Positions 26,791 to 39,100 of a stretch of DNA of 64,000 nucleotides are shown piece by piece. Position 1 is the first letter of the stretch; each line of letters starts with the position of its first letter. Under the pieces are notes generated by a model. It had not been told where the DNA came from. It made no database searches and was given only the letters and a program-made list of their open reading frames with translations. The DNA is from Pisaster brevispinus (taxonomy: Eukaryota > Echinodermata > Asteroidea > Forcipulatida > Asteriidae), in assembly GCA_023634235.1 (NCBI GenBank), contig JAMKCF010000007.1, positions 20,218,592-20,282,591 on the forward strand. Reading direction: 5' to 3'. Made by a program: the position numbers and the translations under genes.

Positions 26791-28689
26791 TCCCTAGGAA
26801 AACTGTTTTGATGGGACGGAAGGAAAAGAGGAGCAAACAAGATTGAGCTGAGATGTTAAGTTACAGAGAGGGAGTAGGACGGAAGAAGGGATTGGTAAAA
26901 TGGAAATTACAAGAAAATGATTTAAGAAAAGGCTGCTAATGTACAACTTTCACCCACTTTCTAGCTCCAAGTTAGCCTGTACTTCAACCCATTTTCTGTA
27001 CCCAGACCCATTGATCAACCTCAGAGAGACATCATTGTATAATTTGTGTAATCATCTATCCTCCCTTTCAGTAATCAGTACATGTTTACCCAATGTAAAG
27101 GCATCAATCCAACAACAATGTACCTAAATAATACCACATACCAAAATCCAACTGGATCAAAGATTTTTGATCTTTGTATCTACTAAATAGAAATAACCTA
27201 ATCATCTAAATTAAAACCAGCATCAAGATTTATCATTGCCAGACCCCATTTATGTGTCAGTCATCAATAGTAGAATACTAATGTAAAGCCTTGATATAAC
27301 TCCAAAATAGACCTACTCATCCACTGCAAAGCAATTTCATCCAATCCAAACCATACCCCATTATCAACTAACTGCACACACTGTACCAAAATACATGTAC
27401 ATGTACATCGCAAAGAGGACACTCAGTAGAAGTAGCCCAAGTGTATTCAGTGTACACATTATGTGATTAATGTAACTATGTAGGCCTATGTACTGTAAGT
27501 AAAATTCAAAGTGTCAACACAGCTTAGTCAACATACTCCGAGAAATTTATCAAATTTCACTTTCTGATATTGAAGTCATGTGTCTACCAGATCAATGCCC
27601 ACACATCTTTACATTATCACCTTGCTTTTTCTTATCCAACAAATATCATGGTACAGTACTTCTTACAATAGGCCCAAAATGAATGTTGTGATGAAACGTG
27701 AATAAATCCTGCGTTAACATAAAGTGTATTTCATCACTCATTACCGCTTAAATTCCTCTTTTTCTTAGTTCAAGTTGCCATTTACAATGCCAGATCACAA
27801 TTCATCCTAAATCTTTAAAACGAAGCCTTTAGGAATTACTAGCCTGCCCAGTAGTGATATGTGATATGTGTGACCATGATCACACTAGTTATCACTCGGT
27901 AAAGTACAGGTTTGTTGACAGGGCAATGCTATCACATGACAAAAAATCTGACCAATTTCAGACAAGTTTGGACAGTGTCAATGTCAGAAATACAACAATA
28001 AAACAGACCGTCAGGAATTGACACATAAAGTTACATGGGACGTCTTTAAAGGAAAGCTTGTCTTTAAAGGAAAGCTTGGCGTGGCCATGTAACAGAGTTG
28101 AAATTTAACCAATCTTTCTCTTAATATAACAACCAAATAAAAGAGGAGACATCAGAACTTAAAATTGTATCAAATGAAAAAATTGAGAGAAAAAAAAACA
28201 AGCAATCTCAAAAATAACCTTTTATGATACAAAATAATTATGTACAATAACTTGTTTAATGTTGGCGGCACAACACACTAGTAACATCCTCCGACCACAA
28301 GAGACGCACAGGAGTAGTAACTTAAAACAAGACTTATAAAAAAATCACTTGTGATTGATGATCTTTCTATGCAATAAGCGTCCAAATTAAAGGAACAGCA
28401 CAATTTGGTTAAGAGTACCACTTTCTTGTTTTGTGCCTCTGATGGCCATTCATTCTTCCGGTATTTGGGTATGTGTATGACACTTCAATTATTGAGACAT
28501 CAACAAATGAATCATTACTATCCAAAACTTCAAATGACACATTCTAACTACTTTAGTTTGAATGTGATGTTTTTACAATACAGTATACAAAAAGAAAACA
28601 TTGAGGCACTGATGTACTTGATTATCATACTTATATTAACAACTCAAAATAAATGGCTTTAACAATGTGACATGGACTAATTCAGGACA
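26791..28689. other. No gene recognised
   Basis: Presumed intron DNA. It contains a perfect tandem pair of an 18-mer (GTCTTTAAAGGAAAGCTT, 28042-28059 and 28060-28077) and an ATGTAC repeat near 27390-27410. Confidence 0.5.
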
Positions 28690-28960
28690 CACCTTTATGC
28701 CCCCTTTTGTTGGTCAAGAAATACATGGTCACAGCATATACCACATCACAGCCCTCTACACACTACCACTCCAAGAGATTTCCCCTTTAAGATGAGCCAA
28801 AGAGTGATATCCATCCTGTGCTCATCTTCCCTCATCTCTCAGACACGGCTCGGTGGTTTCTCATTAGCAACACAGGAGGGGAAGATATGTCATGTATTTT
28901 GGTTGAGATCGCGTCAACGATGAGAAATGGATACTGTGTGCTCTGATTGCCATTACACAC
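28690..28960. promoter_or_regulatory. Candidate intronic enhancer
   Basis: About 270 bases with lower AT bias and little simple-sequence drift. Phrases include CCCCTTTTGTTGGTCAAG, TCTCATTAGCAACACAGG and TTGAGATCGCGTCAACGATG. No open frame fits an exon. The call rests on composition only. Confidence 0.2.
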
Positions 28961-29999
28961 CTAAAACAATCTATACATTTGACAGATGTTATATTCTTCA
29001 GTCTTCATCTTTCTTTTTCACTGCTCTCAAAAGTTTGATATTTACTCTTTAAAACTCCAATGTGATAACAGCTTGCCATAGGCTTCGGAAGTCTAAGTGT
29101 CTAGTCACGGAAACAAACATGTGGCGGTGAATCTAACACCTGGGTGACTTGGGTTAAGTATTAATTACAGTTACTCATATTCATTAAAAGGATTACACAG
29201 CGAGGAAAAGTGTATAACTTGAGTCCAAAAATGACACATAAAAGCTTGTGTTTAAAACTTTCTATAGGCATACTTCTTTCATGAATGTTATCAATGTTGG
29301 GCAAGCTCAGCGGTCTAGAAATACCGTGTTTGATTCCTGTATAAGGTGTCAACGGATTTTCGTTGCTTACATTGCATCATTTGTGAAAATTGAATAAGAA
29401 GTGGCATTAATATCTGATGTAAGTAAGACATCATTAGAGGTTATATTTCATTTTTCATGTAAACACTAATTTTAGTGTGCCTTGATGACAATTTCTATTC
29501 CAGTGTGTAGGCGTTTCTGTGAGAAAAACCTGCACCTTTCTGTTGTACCAGTATACTTATTAAAAAGTTTATTACACCGTCGTCAAAAAATTAATTGTTT
29601 TGTAGTTGTTAGTGTCCCTGAAAAAAACGAGCAAATGATAACAAAGTTATTGTACATGTTACATATTTTATGTTACATTTTTTCTCAAAACAATGCAGCT
29701 TACAGTGTATCTCAAAATAAAACAAAATATTGATAACAGATATAATTCATGGGTTTAATTCAGCTAAGTTACTACATGTGATAAGGTAACACTGAGAATG
29801 TGGATTTCACTTAGGCCCTACAGTACACATAGATGTAGTTCAAGGTACTTTTAGTACTTCAGTGTACTCATCTCACACAAGCATGCACATTCAAGTGCAG
29901 TTTATTCTCATTTATACAGCCAATATTTACAGACTATTCTCACTAAACCCAAACCCACCCACAGGCACAATGACACAATCCCGCTTGCCACCGGCAATT

Positions 30000-30245
30000 T
30001 GGGTCTAATATTTATCACTGGGCCAAGCCCCTGAGCAGAAGCTGCCAGCTTTTCATGAGACTTTCATAAGATGACTCAGATCCCATGTCCATTAGTTGAC
30101 TAAATTATAACAGAGCAGGCCTTCATGGCGGCAAAAGCGTTTCTATAAAGAAGTCAGTGACTGTGTGCGTCAAAAATTGCTCCCGGAAGGCTTGTTAAAT
30201 GGTATTATTTTTGGCCTAAAAAGCTTTTGGGATGGACACGCAGGT
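30000..30245. promoter_or_regulatory. Candidate intronic enhancer
   Basis: Dense site-like words include TAATATTTATCACTGGGC, AAGATGACTCAG (AP-1-like TGACTCA), TTAGTTGACTAAATTATAA and GGCGGCAAAAGCG. The composition differs from the flanks and there is no supported exon. Inference only. Confidence 0.25.
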
Positions 30246-31719
30246 ATCAGCAGAGTGACACAGTAATGTGTCCTACTTAAACTAGGACCTTTATACATTA
30301 CACTGCAGCAGCTGAAGGATCAACCTACTGTAATTTTTATCAGAAGCAAACTACAACCAACAATCTTTTCTATTGTATATAGGCATATGCTTGCACTTAT
30401 GATTGCTACAGCTAAGGGTCCCTTTTCAAAAGTTTATTAGGGCCTAGAAGTCCAAATTTCATTAAAGGTAACTGTCTCAAAACTGTGATTCGTTTGTACT
30501 ATTTATATTTCGGAATCCCAGATACATTATGAGGATTCTTTCAAGGTGTGCTAATGCACTTGATCCACTTAAGGGCTTACTTTCAAGACAATCCTGTAGA
30601 CTTTGGCGTGGCTCAAGCACAAGACATGCTTCATCAAGCACCACCGATAGACACATATGTAAAACACCACAAAGTCATGCATGAATCTTTATCCAATAAC
30701 ATCCTTCAAGTTTATATAACTACCGTACTTTTTTAACTGAAGTTGCCAAAAACTATTTGCTTGATTTGAAGTCATTTTAAAAGTAACAGGTTTTGGCTTC
30801 TGCTAGAAAATAACTATCACCGGATTAGCTACATTTTTTATTTAGGACAATCGTGTTCACCAAACAAGTGAAAACATAGAAATGTTTACATACCGTAAAA
30901 AAAACAGAAAAATAATGCAGGCACACTCGTTAACTATGATGAAAAATGCAACCCTTCGCACCACCACATTAACTGAGCTACAGATCAAACCCTTAAACTG
31001 AAAGAAAATACCAATTCACAAATCCTGGTTTAGACTTACCAATTTTTTTGCCTGACAAGTAACATGTCATTATGTGATGATTCGCAGGCATCCAGCTGAA
31101 TCACGTTTCTTCTTTTTCAATATCATTAGGAGAGTAAATGTTTGCACTGGTGTGGCACATCACTCTTGTAAAGTGAACTTGATCCTTTGCATATATTTAT
31201 ATTACTTTTTTTCCCCAGTTAAATACAACCACCCACTCGTAGCTTTGAACTTTTCTTTTATACGTAACATAAAAATTAAGCAAGCTTATATTACAGGAGC
31301 CCATCTGGACTAAGACTCCCAAGTTTTTTTTGCAAAAAGGTCAGTAGCAAATACCAAATTAACAAAAAAAATTTCTATGAAAAAAAAACACAGTAAAAGT
31401 GCAAATGTATGCACAACAACTTCGTTTTGGGCTATGATTGAAAATAAATCCATTCTGTCAGAAACAATAAGAAATTTTGATATTCTATAATACCAGAAAA
31501 TGATGAGATATGGAGAAATCAAGTATTATAAATTAAATTAAATGTATCTCAAACATTTTAAGTTTATGGGGTGGTGTTGGTAATGTGTTTTGGGATGTTT
31601 TTTCCTCTCCCAAGTCAATTTCACCATTTTAATTGTACATGCATGGTACCTGTACAAGCTTGTACCACATGCACAATGCTAGTTTCAACATAAACAATTA
31701 TATGTTTAGCACCTGATCT

Positions 31720-32040
31720 AGTATTCACTGAATTATTTCAACCAACCCATGTCCAATGACCCGGAAATAGCCAGATGGGAGAAAAATTTGTGGGACGCAA
31801 AAATTAGTAAGTGAATAAATCCAAGAGTACACGTGTTCATAAGAGGCGGCATCTGCAGAAGTCTCCCACATCAGAACTGTTATTAATCCTCTTACTCTTT
31901 GAGATATTGCTTGAAGCAGTGCGGTTATTAAGAGCAGGATTAGACAGGTTTTTTTCCAGTCATTATTGGGTAAATTAAACTCTGTTGTTGGGGTGATTGT
32001 CAGGGTTTGTTGCAAGCAAGTCATCCACAGCAGCTCAAGA
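31720..32040. promoter_or_regulatory. Candidate intronic enhancer with Otx-type sites
   Basis: TTATTAATCCTC and GCAGGATTAGAC present TAATCC/GGATTA Otx-type sites within about 60 bases. Nearby lie GTTATTAATCC, an E-box-like CAGATGGG and TTATTGGGTAAATTAA. The 99-codon minus frame across it (31725-32024) lacks splice support. Inference from motifs. Confidence 0.25.
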
Positions 32041-33114
32041 CTGATACTTCACAGGGGACAGACAGAGGTGATTGTCTTCATGTCTATAATAGTAAATGCC
32101 TCGTAGAAATATCGTTGACCAACAAAATAAAAAAATTACTACGTTTTACATTTAGGAGCATGAGGAACCTTGGTATTGGTAGTCCACTCATTTCATATTT
32201 TATACTCAATTATCCATGTAAACCATTTCCACTGCGAGAGACATAATAAATTTGTTAGAAAATTAACAGTTCGTCACTGACGCCACAAACTGACATATTG
32301 TGTACAAAAACACTGTCATTGACGATTTTTTACTTAAGTGAAAAAGTCTGAAATTGGATTATTAGCCCTTCTATGGGGGAGACGTTCTTAGGGGAAGACA
32401 CCCTCTTCGAGCCCCGCCTTCAATATTTCATTTATGTTTCCTTTCTTTCTTGAGTTGCAAAATCAAGCTATTTCACAACAAACAAGCGGTGGAATCATAA
32501 TTTCAAGATAATCTTTGTTATCATATAGAGGGTAAGCAGCTCTTGCTAGTCTTTTGACCATACAGTGTATGGCTTTCATTTCAAATTTGCCAGTCGTGTG
32601 GAACCAATTTAGCAAGTACAATGATATTAATATGTGGAAATTAACAATCCCATATTAAATTCGTTATTATGTACATATCACATATCGTCACCTAGGCATT
32701 ACAAACTTGTTAATTAAATTTAAAGGTGCAGTAGTAATCCCTTCTGGCAACAATACCACCTATTCACAATATTTCTTAATGGAAGTTAACTTAGCGCTAT
32801 AGGCCCTTATTAAAAATAAAAGTATATGTGTTATAATGCCAAACTGTGTACCAGCACAAAAAACCAAGGGCGATTTGAACATGCACAAAGCCTTCAATTA
32901 CAGAATGCTTTATTTATACAGAAAACGTTTTTTTTGTCCCCCTACAAAGTAATGCCAAGTTGGTTAATTGAAAATTAATGTGGTTTCCTTGTTTTATTTC
33001 CTTGATGTGAGGAGAAGAGTTCTTTAGACAATGATCTAGCATAAAAAAAGCCATACATGAAACCCTATGAGCACAACAGTTTTCCTCTACAAAAATGTAC
33101 TGATGTATGGGTTC

Positions 33115-33200
33115 GAATCCCGATGTTGACATGTGTCCCTGGTTGAAAACAATTGACTAGAGCAGGATTTGAACCTGCGACCTCCGGATTAACGCGCTGG
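33115..33200. repeat. Head-to-head SINE / tRNA-like fragments
   Basis: Plus strand 33118-33148 carries a box-B and body fragment (GGGTTCGAATCCCGATG, then TGTGTCCCTGG) like the other SINEs here. Immediately after, on the minus strand, a perfect T-arm (stem GCAGG/CCTGC around TTCAAAT, 33162-33178) precedes a degenerate anticodon arm. No complete cloverleaf forms, so I do not call a tRNA gene. Confidence 0.5.
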
Positions 33201-33425
33201 ATTATAATAATTAAAAATACATCTTTTTTATGTTGGAAGTGTACCTTTTTCCTGTTAAGTTTAGAATTAACAAGCTATACTTAAGTTCAGTTATTACATT
33301 CAAATTTAGTCCACTAATTTTTGTTTCCTCAGCTGACATTCATTTTTAGCCCATATCTACTCTCTGTGAAAAATATCACTATAGGCCCTAATTACTAATA
33401 AGACTACTGTCCTTGCAATTGCATA

Positions 33426-33870
33426 GAACATTTTCTCTGAAGGCCTTGGCAGTTGGAATCACGACATCAAAACATATTGATGTTCATTTTTCCATATACG
33501 TAGGGGTCCAATATGCAAATACTGTGTAATTGCCACAGAAGTCAAAGTTGACTGATTAAACAAATGCAAGGGAAAAATTCAACCACTAATTTTCACAAGA
33601 TTTCCTACAGAGATTTTTAGCTAGAAAGGGGGCTTGCTGGGGAACGTTTTCTCTGAAGGCCTTGGCGGTTGGAATCACGACATCAAAACATATTGATGTT
33701 CATTTTTCCATATACATGTACGTAGGGGTCCAATATGCAAATACTGTGTAATTGCCACAGAAGTCAAAGTTGACTGATTAAACAAATGCAAGGGAAAAAT
33801 TCAACCACTAATTTTCACAAGATTTCCTACAGAGATTTTTAGCTAGAAAGGGGGCTTGCTGGGGAACATT
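33426..33870. repeat. Tandem duplication, 216- and 222-bp copies
   Basis: The block beginning TTTTCTCTGAAGGCCTTGG at 33431 recurs at 33647 almost unchanged. Copy two differs by a few substitutions and a 6-base insertion (ATGTAC-type) near 33718, inside a TACATGTA context. The junction phrase GGGGAAC precedes each right boundary. The high identity implies a recent duplication. Confidence 0.9.
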
Positions 33871-34405
33871 TTACAGAGTTGACTGTAAAATTTGATTATC
33901 TTCCACATTATAACAACTAAACAAAATTAAGGGGGCTATGGCAAACATCCCCCTCCTTTGACAAGTGGCACTATTTATTCATCATTTTCTTAAAAGATTT
34001 TGATGTTTAGCATCTTTGCATAAAGACATATGGAGGAATTGATGTGTTCAATAAAATAATTCTCAAACAGTTGATGATAACGCAACTCTGAATTGGAAAG
34101 CTGTGTGTGAGGCTAACTAGAAATAATATAGTATTAACATTTTACTTCAAGAAGTCCCTGTGAAAAGATACAGGATAGAACTTGAAAGGCAAAAACTTTA
34201 GCTGAAGCAGAACGTGTGTTTACTAGCGATAATGAAAACAAACACTGTCTCGACCAAAAGCACAACAACCAACAACGGTAGCAAATGTATAAAGAGAATT
34301 TCTTGACTAAACCAACTCATGCCAAACCTTGACATTCCACCGACGTATACTTAGGCTAGCCAGTAACAAACATTGATAGGCTCAAAAAAAATTGCTTGCC
34401 CTTAC

Positions 34406-34480
34406 CTTTTTCTTGCGTCGTTTTGTCGCAGGGAACCGCTCCGACGAAGAAGATTGAAAGCTGCCGCCTCCGTCTGCCAT
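34406..34480 (-). CDS. First coding exon of an unidentified minus-strand gene
   Basis: On the minus strand, ATG at 34480 sits in a strong context (AACCAAGATGGC: A at -3, G at +4) and opens a 25-codon frame. The frame begins MADGGGSFQSSSS, ends KRRKKK, and abuts a consensus donor (AAG|GTAAGG) at 34405, giving a phase-0 intron. The start codon lies within a YY1-type AAGATGGC word, as in many CpG-promoter genes. The Ser-rich then basic N-terminus suits a nuclear protein. MADG followed by KRRK is faintly like the N-termini of ZEB zinc-finger homeobox factors, which also have a tiny first exon and a huge first intron, but that is a weak resemblance. No further exon is visible, so the gene is not named. 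Confidence 0.55.
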
Positions 34481-34842
34481 CTTGGTTCCTGCAAAAGTGG
34501 CCCTCGCTCCCCCGGGGGAACACACTAAAAAATATCTGCTCACGTCCAGCAATGAAGTACACTTTTATTCCATAGGCACTATGCACGAACTGAGTTGTTT
34601 CGGTAGCGTGGAAGTTGTGTCAAAGCTAACACATTGCTCAACTGTTTCCATTTGCCCGGGGCCACAGCTCCTAGTGTTCCAAAATCCAGTATTTCTTCTG
34701 TTAAAATCCGTTTAGAAAGTGTTTCCCCCACGCCCGTCACACCACACGTCCAACACGTCCAGTGGTTGAAAAAGACAGCGGTGCACAGGCAGTAGTACCA
34801 CACAGCGTTGCTCAACAACGCATAAGCTAGTTATGTTTTGAC

Positions 34843-34851
34843 ACCGGAAGT
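34843..34851 (+). promoter_or_regulatory. ETS-family binding site
   Basis: ACCGGAAGT is a perfect ETS/GABP consensus, a motif frequent in bidirectional CpG-island promoters. It lies about 360 bases upstream of the minus-strand ATG. Confidence 0.5.
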
Positions 34852-35154
34852 AATACAAGATGGGCACCCCCGGAATCACTTTGCCAACAACCTGTTAAAA
34901 AATTGATATGTCTGATCGTCTGCTAACTCTGGCGCGCATCTGGATGTGCGGAACTCCTTGGGGAAACTTATCTTTCAGAAGGAAAATGGTCGTACCCATC
35001 AAGAAGAATATTAAAGTTTTTGAAATAAGTGCTCTGGTTTGCTTAGAGACTGATACGAAAAGGGAAAACAACCTGGCAAACACACATTATTAACGACAGG
35101 TGTCCAATATTTGGCAAAGGAGGGCGTGCTTAAAATTATAGCGAAGCAGACGAA

Positions 35155-35370
35155 ATCATTCGCTCGGCCCCAGCGGCCTATCCAGGACCGCTGGGATGGG
35201 CTAATCAGCTTGCACAGAATCTTGTTTAGGAAGTACGTCATGCGTGCAGCGCTTGCAGTGTGAGTGTGATGCATGATGGGACTGAGCATTAACCAATGAG
35301 CGTGCTTGATACGTTTGCCCATCCCAGCGCCTTTGGTTTTAAGGCAAGGCGCTGGGGACGAGCGAAACGA
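35155..35370. repeat. Foldback element with nested inverted repeats
   Basis: GCTCGGCCCCAGCG (35162-35175) pairs with CGCTGGGGACGAGC (35350-35363). Inside it, CGCTGGGATGGGC (35189-35201) pairs with GCCCATCCCAGCG (35317-35329). The loop carries AACCAATGAG. The arms could fold into a long interrupted hairpin. It may be a small MITE-like insertion in the promoter; no clear target duplication is seen. Confidence 0.55.
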
Positions 35371-35792
35371 AATCAAGCAATCATCTGCCAAATGAGGGCG
35401 CACTTTACAATTAACGGTGCTATTTTTGTATAACAGTACACCGCAATAACAAGCAAGATTTCAGCTTATTTTTACTTGAACATCAACTTGTGTAAGCTTT
35501 TAGACTAATAGGCCTATTCGGTTTATTTTTAACAAATTAAAATTTAAGAATAACCAGTTGTGCACGTGGGATGGTGCATGGCGCCCGTTCGTGCATGATG
35601 CTTTACAACGCGCGCGTCTGTCGTTTTGCACTTCTCTGGAAGGAGTCGGCACACAAAGCTCCGCGCAAAAGTTACATTTCGTCTTGCTACGTTAATACCT
35701 TTTGACCTATGTTTTTTACAGAGTTTGTAATATCGTTCTCTGTCTTAACTTTGAAATTAACAACAGCCTGAACTCAACGAAAACAACCCGTA

Positions 35793-36119
35793 ATGCCATT
35801 TCACTCACTGTTAGCCACTCCACCAAAACGCGACCGGCGGTCCTGTGAGTTACGCCCAGGGAACAAGCAAAGAAAAAACAGCCATAAGTCTGAGACGAAT
35901 TTAGACCAGGAGTTATTACAACACGTGAAGGAGACTAGGCTGAATCAAGATGAAGGTTCAGCAGCTAGGAAGGGAACTAAAGAAGGGCACGCCCCTTCAC
36001 CTTCGCTACCTTACAGTAAAGATTTCGGGACGTTTGATCTGACACTTTGTCTGGCGACGGATGGTCGCTGTGTGGTACTCGTAGAATATCAACGAAGAAT
36101 ATTTGTCAATGGACGGCAG
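35793..36119 (+). CDS. Coiled-coil gene, exon 1
   Basis: 109 codons from ATG (MPFHSLLATPPKRDRR) to VNGRQ, with donor CAG|GTGAGA and phase 0. I chose this ATG because it opens the longest frame joining exon 2. Confidence 0.75.
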
Positions 36120-39100
36120 GTGAGAAAATCAGTCTTTTGAAGTTTGTAAAAATTCCTTTTTTCTGAAATGTATACGAAACATGAACTGTCGGTTTGACTA
36201 TAAATATCTACGAGATAAATAACAATGGCGGCGATGATAATGTTTTTTGCTTTTAGTTAAAAAAAATAAATAATCAAATAATAATAATAGGGTAAACATT
36301 TGTTTGATAATTTGTTTAAATGTAAGGTCCGAAAGTCTTCACCTTCTTCATCTGCACTTATAAATGCATTATTTTTTTATCCTAAATCCTGGATGTTTCA
36401 GATCTACATTCAAGATGGTGGCCAGGTTTGGGATCGCTTGGGAAGGAAGAATGTAACTTTCCAGGGATACTATGACTGTGCTATAACGGCCAAGAAACAT
36501 CTACGAGGCATCGGTTCAAGAAATAACAATAAAAGTCCCCTGAAAAATAAAGTAAGTTTCATTCATCGCAACCCTATACATTTCAAAGGAGGATTTCAGT
36601 ATATCATTATTTGCTGACTTAACCGACCGAAGTCAAGAAAACGGAAACATCAACGAAATAACCAATTATTTACATAAAAATACACGTTTCGATTTGGCAG
36701 TGCTTGCCTAAATTGTGAATCACTTTTGAAATAAAAATGACATTTTATAACTCCCACAGAATGGATATTACGACAACAGCACGAGGTCCCCGAGTGGAGG
36801 AAAGTCAAGTGTTGATCATACACAACCAGAACTGCTTGAACAACATTGTGGGTAAGCATATTGCACAGCTGCTTGTTCAATTACCATGAAATACTGACTA
36901 TATACAGCGTTGTTGTATTAATAGTAATATTGGTTAACTTCCTAACATTATTTTTGATTGATGTGAGCTTAAATCGATCGATGTGTGTTTCTCTTAGGAT
37001 TACGTTTGAATCTGAACTGACTGAACTTGAGGCTGCATTTGGTCGAATCATCGCCCGTCTATGCAAAATTATCCTGGACGTCATTGGTCACAAGACAACA
37101 TTAGCCTATGAAAACACTGACCAAGAGTGCAGTCAGAAAGCTGACCGGTTGCAGACTACCCTCGATAGACTCTCTGATCAATTTCAGTCAGTCGTCGAGT
37201 TGAGCGCCAGTCTGCAAGCGCAGTACGAATCTGCCGAGTCCGTCCAAAACATGTGGATATCGGGGGATGGATTGGCAGAAAGTAATCAGAGACGGCTTGA
37301 ATCAGAGACTATAAAAAATGATCCAGCGGAAGCCAGTCCGAACTCTCAACGGATGCATGGGAGTAAAATCGTTAATAAACCCCATGAATTATGGGTTGAA
37401 AACCAAAAGTTAAGACGGAAAGTCCAGACCCTTGAGCTTGACCTCAATCAGCTGGAGCATCTTCATAAGCAAGTCGAACAGCAGTTCTACGAGGTAGAGA
37501 GCGCCCGAGTAGACGCCCAGAACCAACTCGCGTCAACGTCTGCCGAGAATGCGGCTCTGAAGAAGCAAGTCTCTCGTCTAGCGAGTGGTAAAGCGGTGAC
37601 AGAGGGAAGTTCGTCTGAGGGCAGTGGGACCAACTTGCTGAGTCGATTTGCTAAGAGGTTGTCTGGATCTGCAAAGCTCACCTCACCAATAAAGGCCAAG
37701 ATTCCCTCCAGTGTCGCATCCTCAAATGAAGATATTGATAATGTAGAAGTATCAAGCCAACTGGGCACTGCCAGGAGAGATGGAAGTGGTGTACTGGGTG
37801 AACTTAAGACCCTTGACAGACACCAAAATCTCCGCTCCGAGATGAAGCGTCTGAGGAAGGTCTACGAAAACATGGAAGATGAAGTAGAAAAATATGGGGA
37901 AGAGAACAGGTTAATGCGCATGCGTCTTCATAAGATGGAGAGGGAGAGGGATGATCTGCGGGGGGAAATTCGAGCAGCAGACAGCGTTTTGGAAGATAGG
38001 AACAGAGAAATAGAGCAAATGGATTGTACAAACTGTCATTTAAATTCAAGATGCACCAGTCTCTCTTCTGAGAAAACAGCACTGGAACTTGAACTCAGCA
38101 GAGCCAACTCAGTCTGTGCAGAAACTGGTAGCCGCTTGAGGACAGTTGAGAGGGAATTGAAGGAATTTGAGAAAATCAATAGAGAGGCAGAGGTAGAGAA
38201 ACGACAGTGCAGAGACAAACTCGATCTACTGAATCAAGCACATCTCGAAGAATGTAGCAAATCATCGAAGCTTCTGAAGGAGAAATCAACCGTTGAGGGA
38301 CACCTTAGTAAATTAAGACGGGAAGAGGGCGCACTCGCCGCAGAATTGGACAAGCTCCGAGTGGAGAATGATGGCAATGCCAAGGGAAGACTCCGGGCAG
38401 AGAACGAAAACGACCGGATTACACAAGAGCTCAGGAATGCTGAGAAAAGTCAGGCTGGGTTAACAGATGACTTGAACCATCTCCGTAGGAGTCTCATCAA
38501 GTCAGAGACGGCTTTGAAGGCACTAGACACAGAGAGTGCCAAATTGAGGGAGAAATCCAACAGACTGAACGGTGAGGCTGAAGAGTTAAGAGTGCGATCT
38601 GAAGAGTTGTATCTAGACAAGAGAATGCTCGAGGAAGAGAACTGCTGCCTGAAGGAGATGAATCGAAAGCTTCAGTCCGAAAACTCTGAGATGCAGGAGA
38701 TGGTGTCATCTCTGACTGATGCCAACACCGGCATCCGAGCAAAGATGAGGCAATGGAACCGAGACAATATCTCCATGGAAAACAAGATGAAGAAACTTAT
38801 CAACGCCAAGGCTGCACTGCACGGGGTTATCAAACAGCTTAACACCGTCAACTCAGATATTGAAAACCGCTTTGAGAAGTTGGACAGTGAGTACGCAGAC
38901 TTAGAGGTACGGCTTGGTGGAAAGAATCCTAACATTGGTGACGACCACAGTGACACATTCGAAGACGATTTCCAGAGGGAGTATGATAAGCTGAAGAAAC
39001 AGCTTCGGAACGACGACAAACTGACGAAGGAAGAGAGGATTGAATGCCTGGGGTCAAAGGTTGAGGCAAGGAGGAGACCTTCCTGTGATGCTGTTGCCAA

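Larger units (their letters stand above)
1..34405 (-). other. Presumed first intron of the minus-strand gene starting at 34480
   Basis: The donor of the small exon at 34406-34480 opens leftwards and no convincing partner exon is visible down to base 1, so the whole stretch is best read as first-intron DNA continuing past the left edge. Open frames are short, on both strands, and lack paired splice sites or family motifs. The stretch holds SINE copies, a nested foldback MITE, a Harbinger-like remnant, a tandem duplication and some moderately GC-rich enhancer-like segments, all listed separately. An unrecognised short exon or a non-coding RNA cannot be excluded. Confidence 0.5.
34481..35792. 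promoter_or_regulatory. Divergent promoter region between the minus-strand gene and the coiled-coil gene
   Basis: The 1.3-kb interval is CpG-richer than the surrounding DNA and separates two start codons on opposite strands. It holds an ETS site, an AAGATGGGC YY1-like word near 34857, a foldback element containing a CCAAT box (35293-35297), a CACGTG E-box near 35565, and a cluster of GCGCGC and CGCCCG words up to 35675. The short open frames within (for example minus 35011-35403) run across the foldback arms and look like chance. TSS positions are not determinable. Confidence 0.55.

Noticed and set aside
33155..33200. tRNA gene on the minus strand
   Set aside because: The T-arm is perfect but the anticodon arm, D-arm and acceptor stem do not form, and a SINE fragment abuts it.
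35011..35403. 130-codon minus-strand frame in the divergent promoter
   Set aside because: It crosses both arms of the foldback element, has no splice or family support and unlikely composition.
36846..36997. Apparent N-terminal hydrophobic extension of the 822-codon frame
   Set aside because: This part lies in the intron between exons 3 and 4 (donor GTAAGC, acceptor CTCTTAG). The homogeneous coil begins only after 36998.
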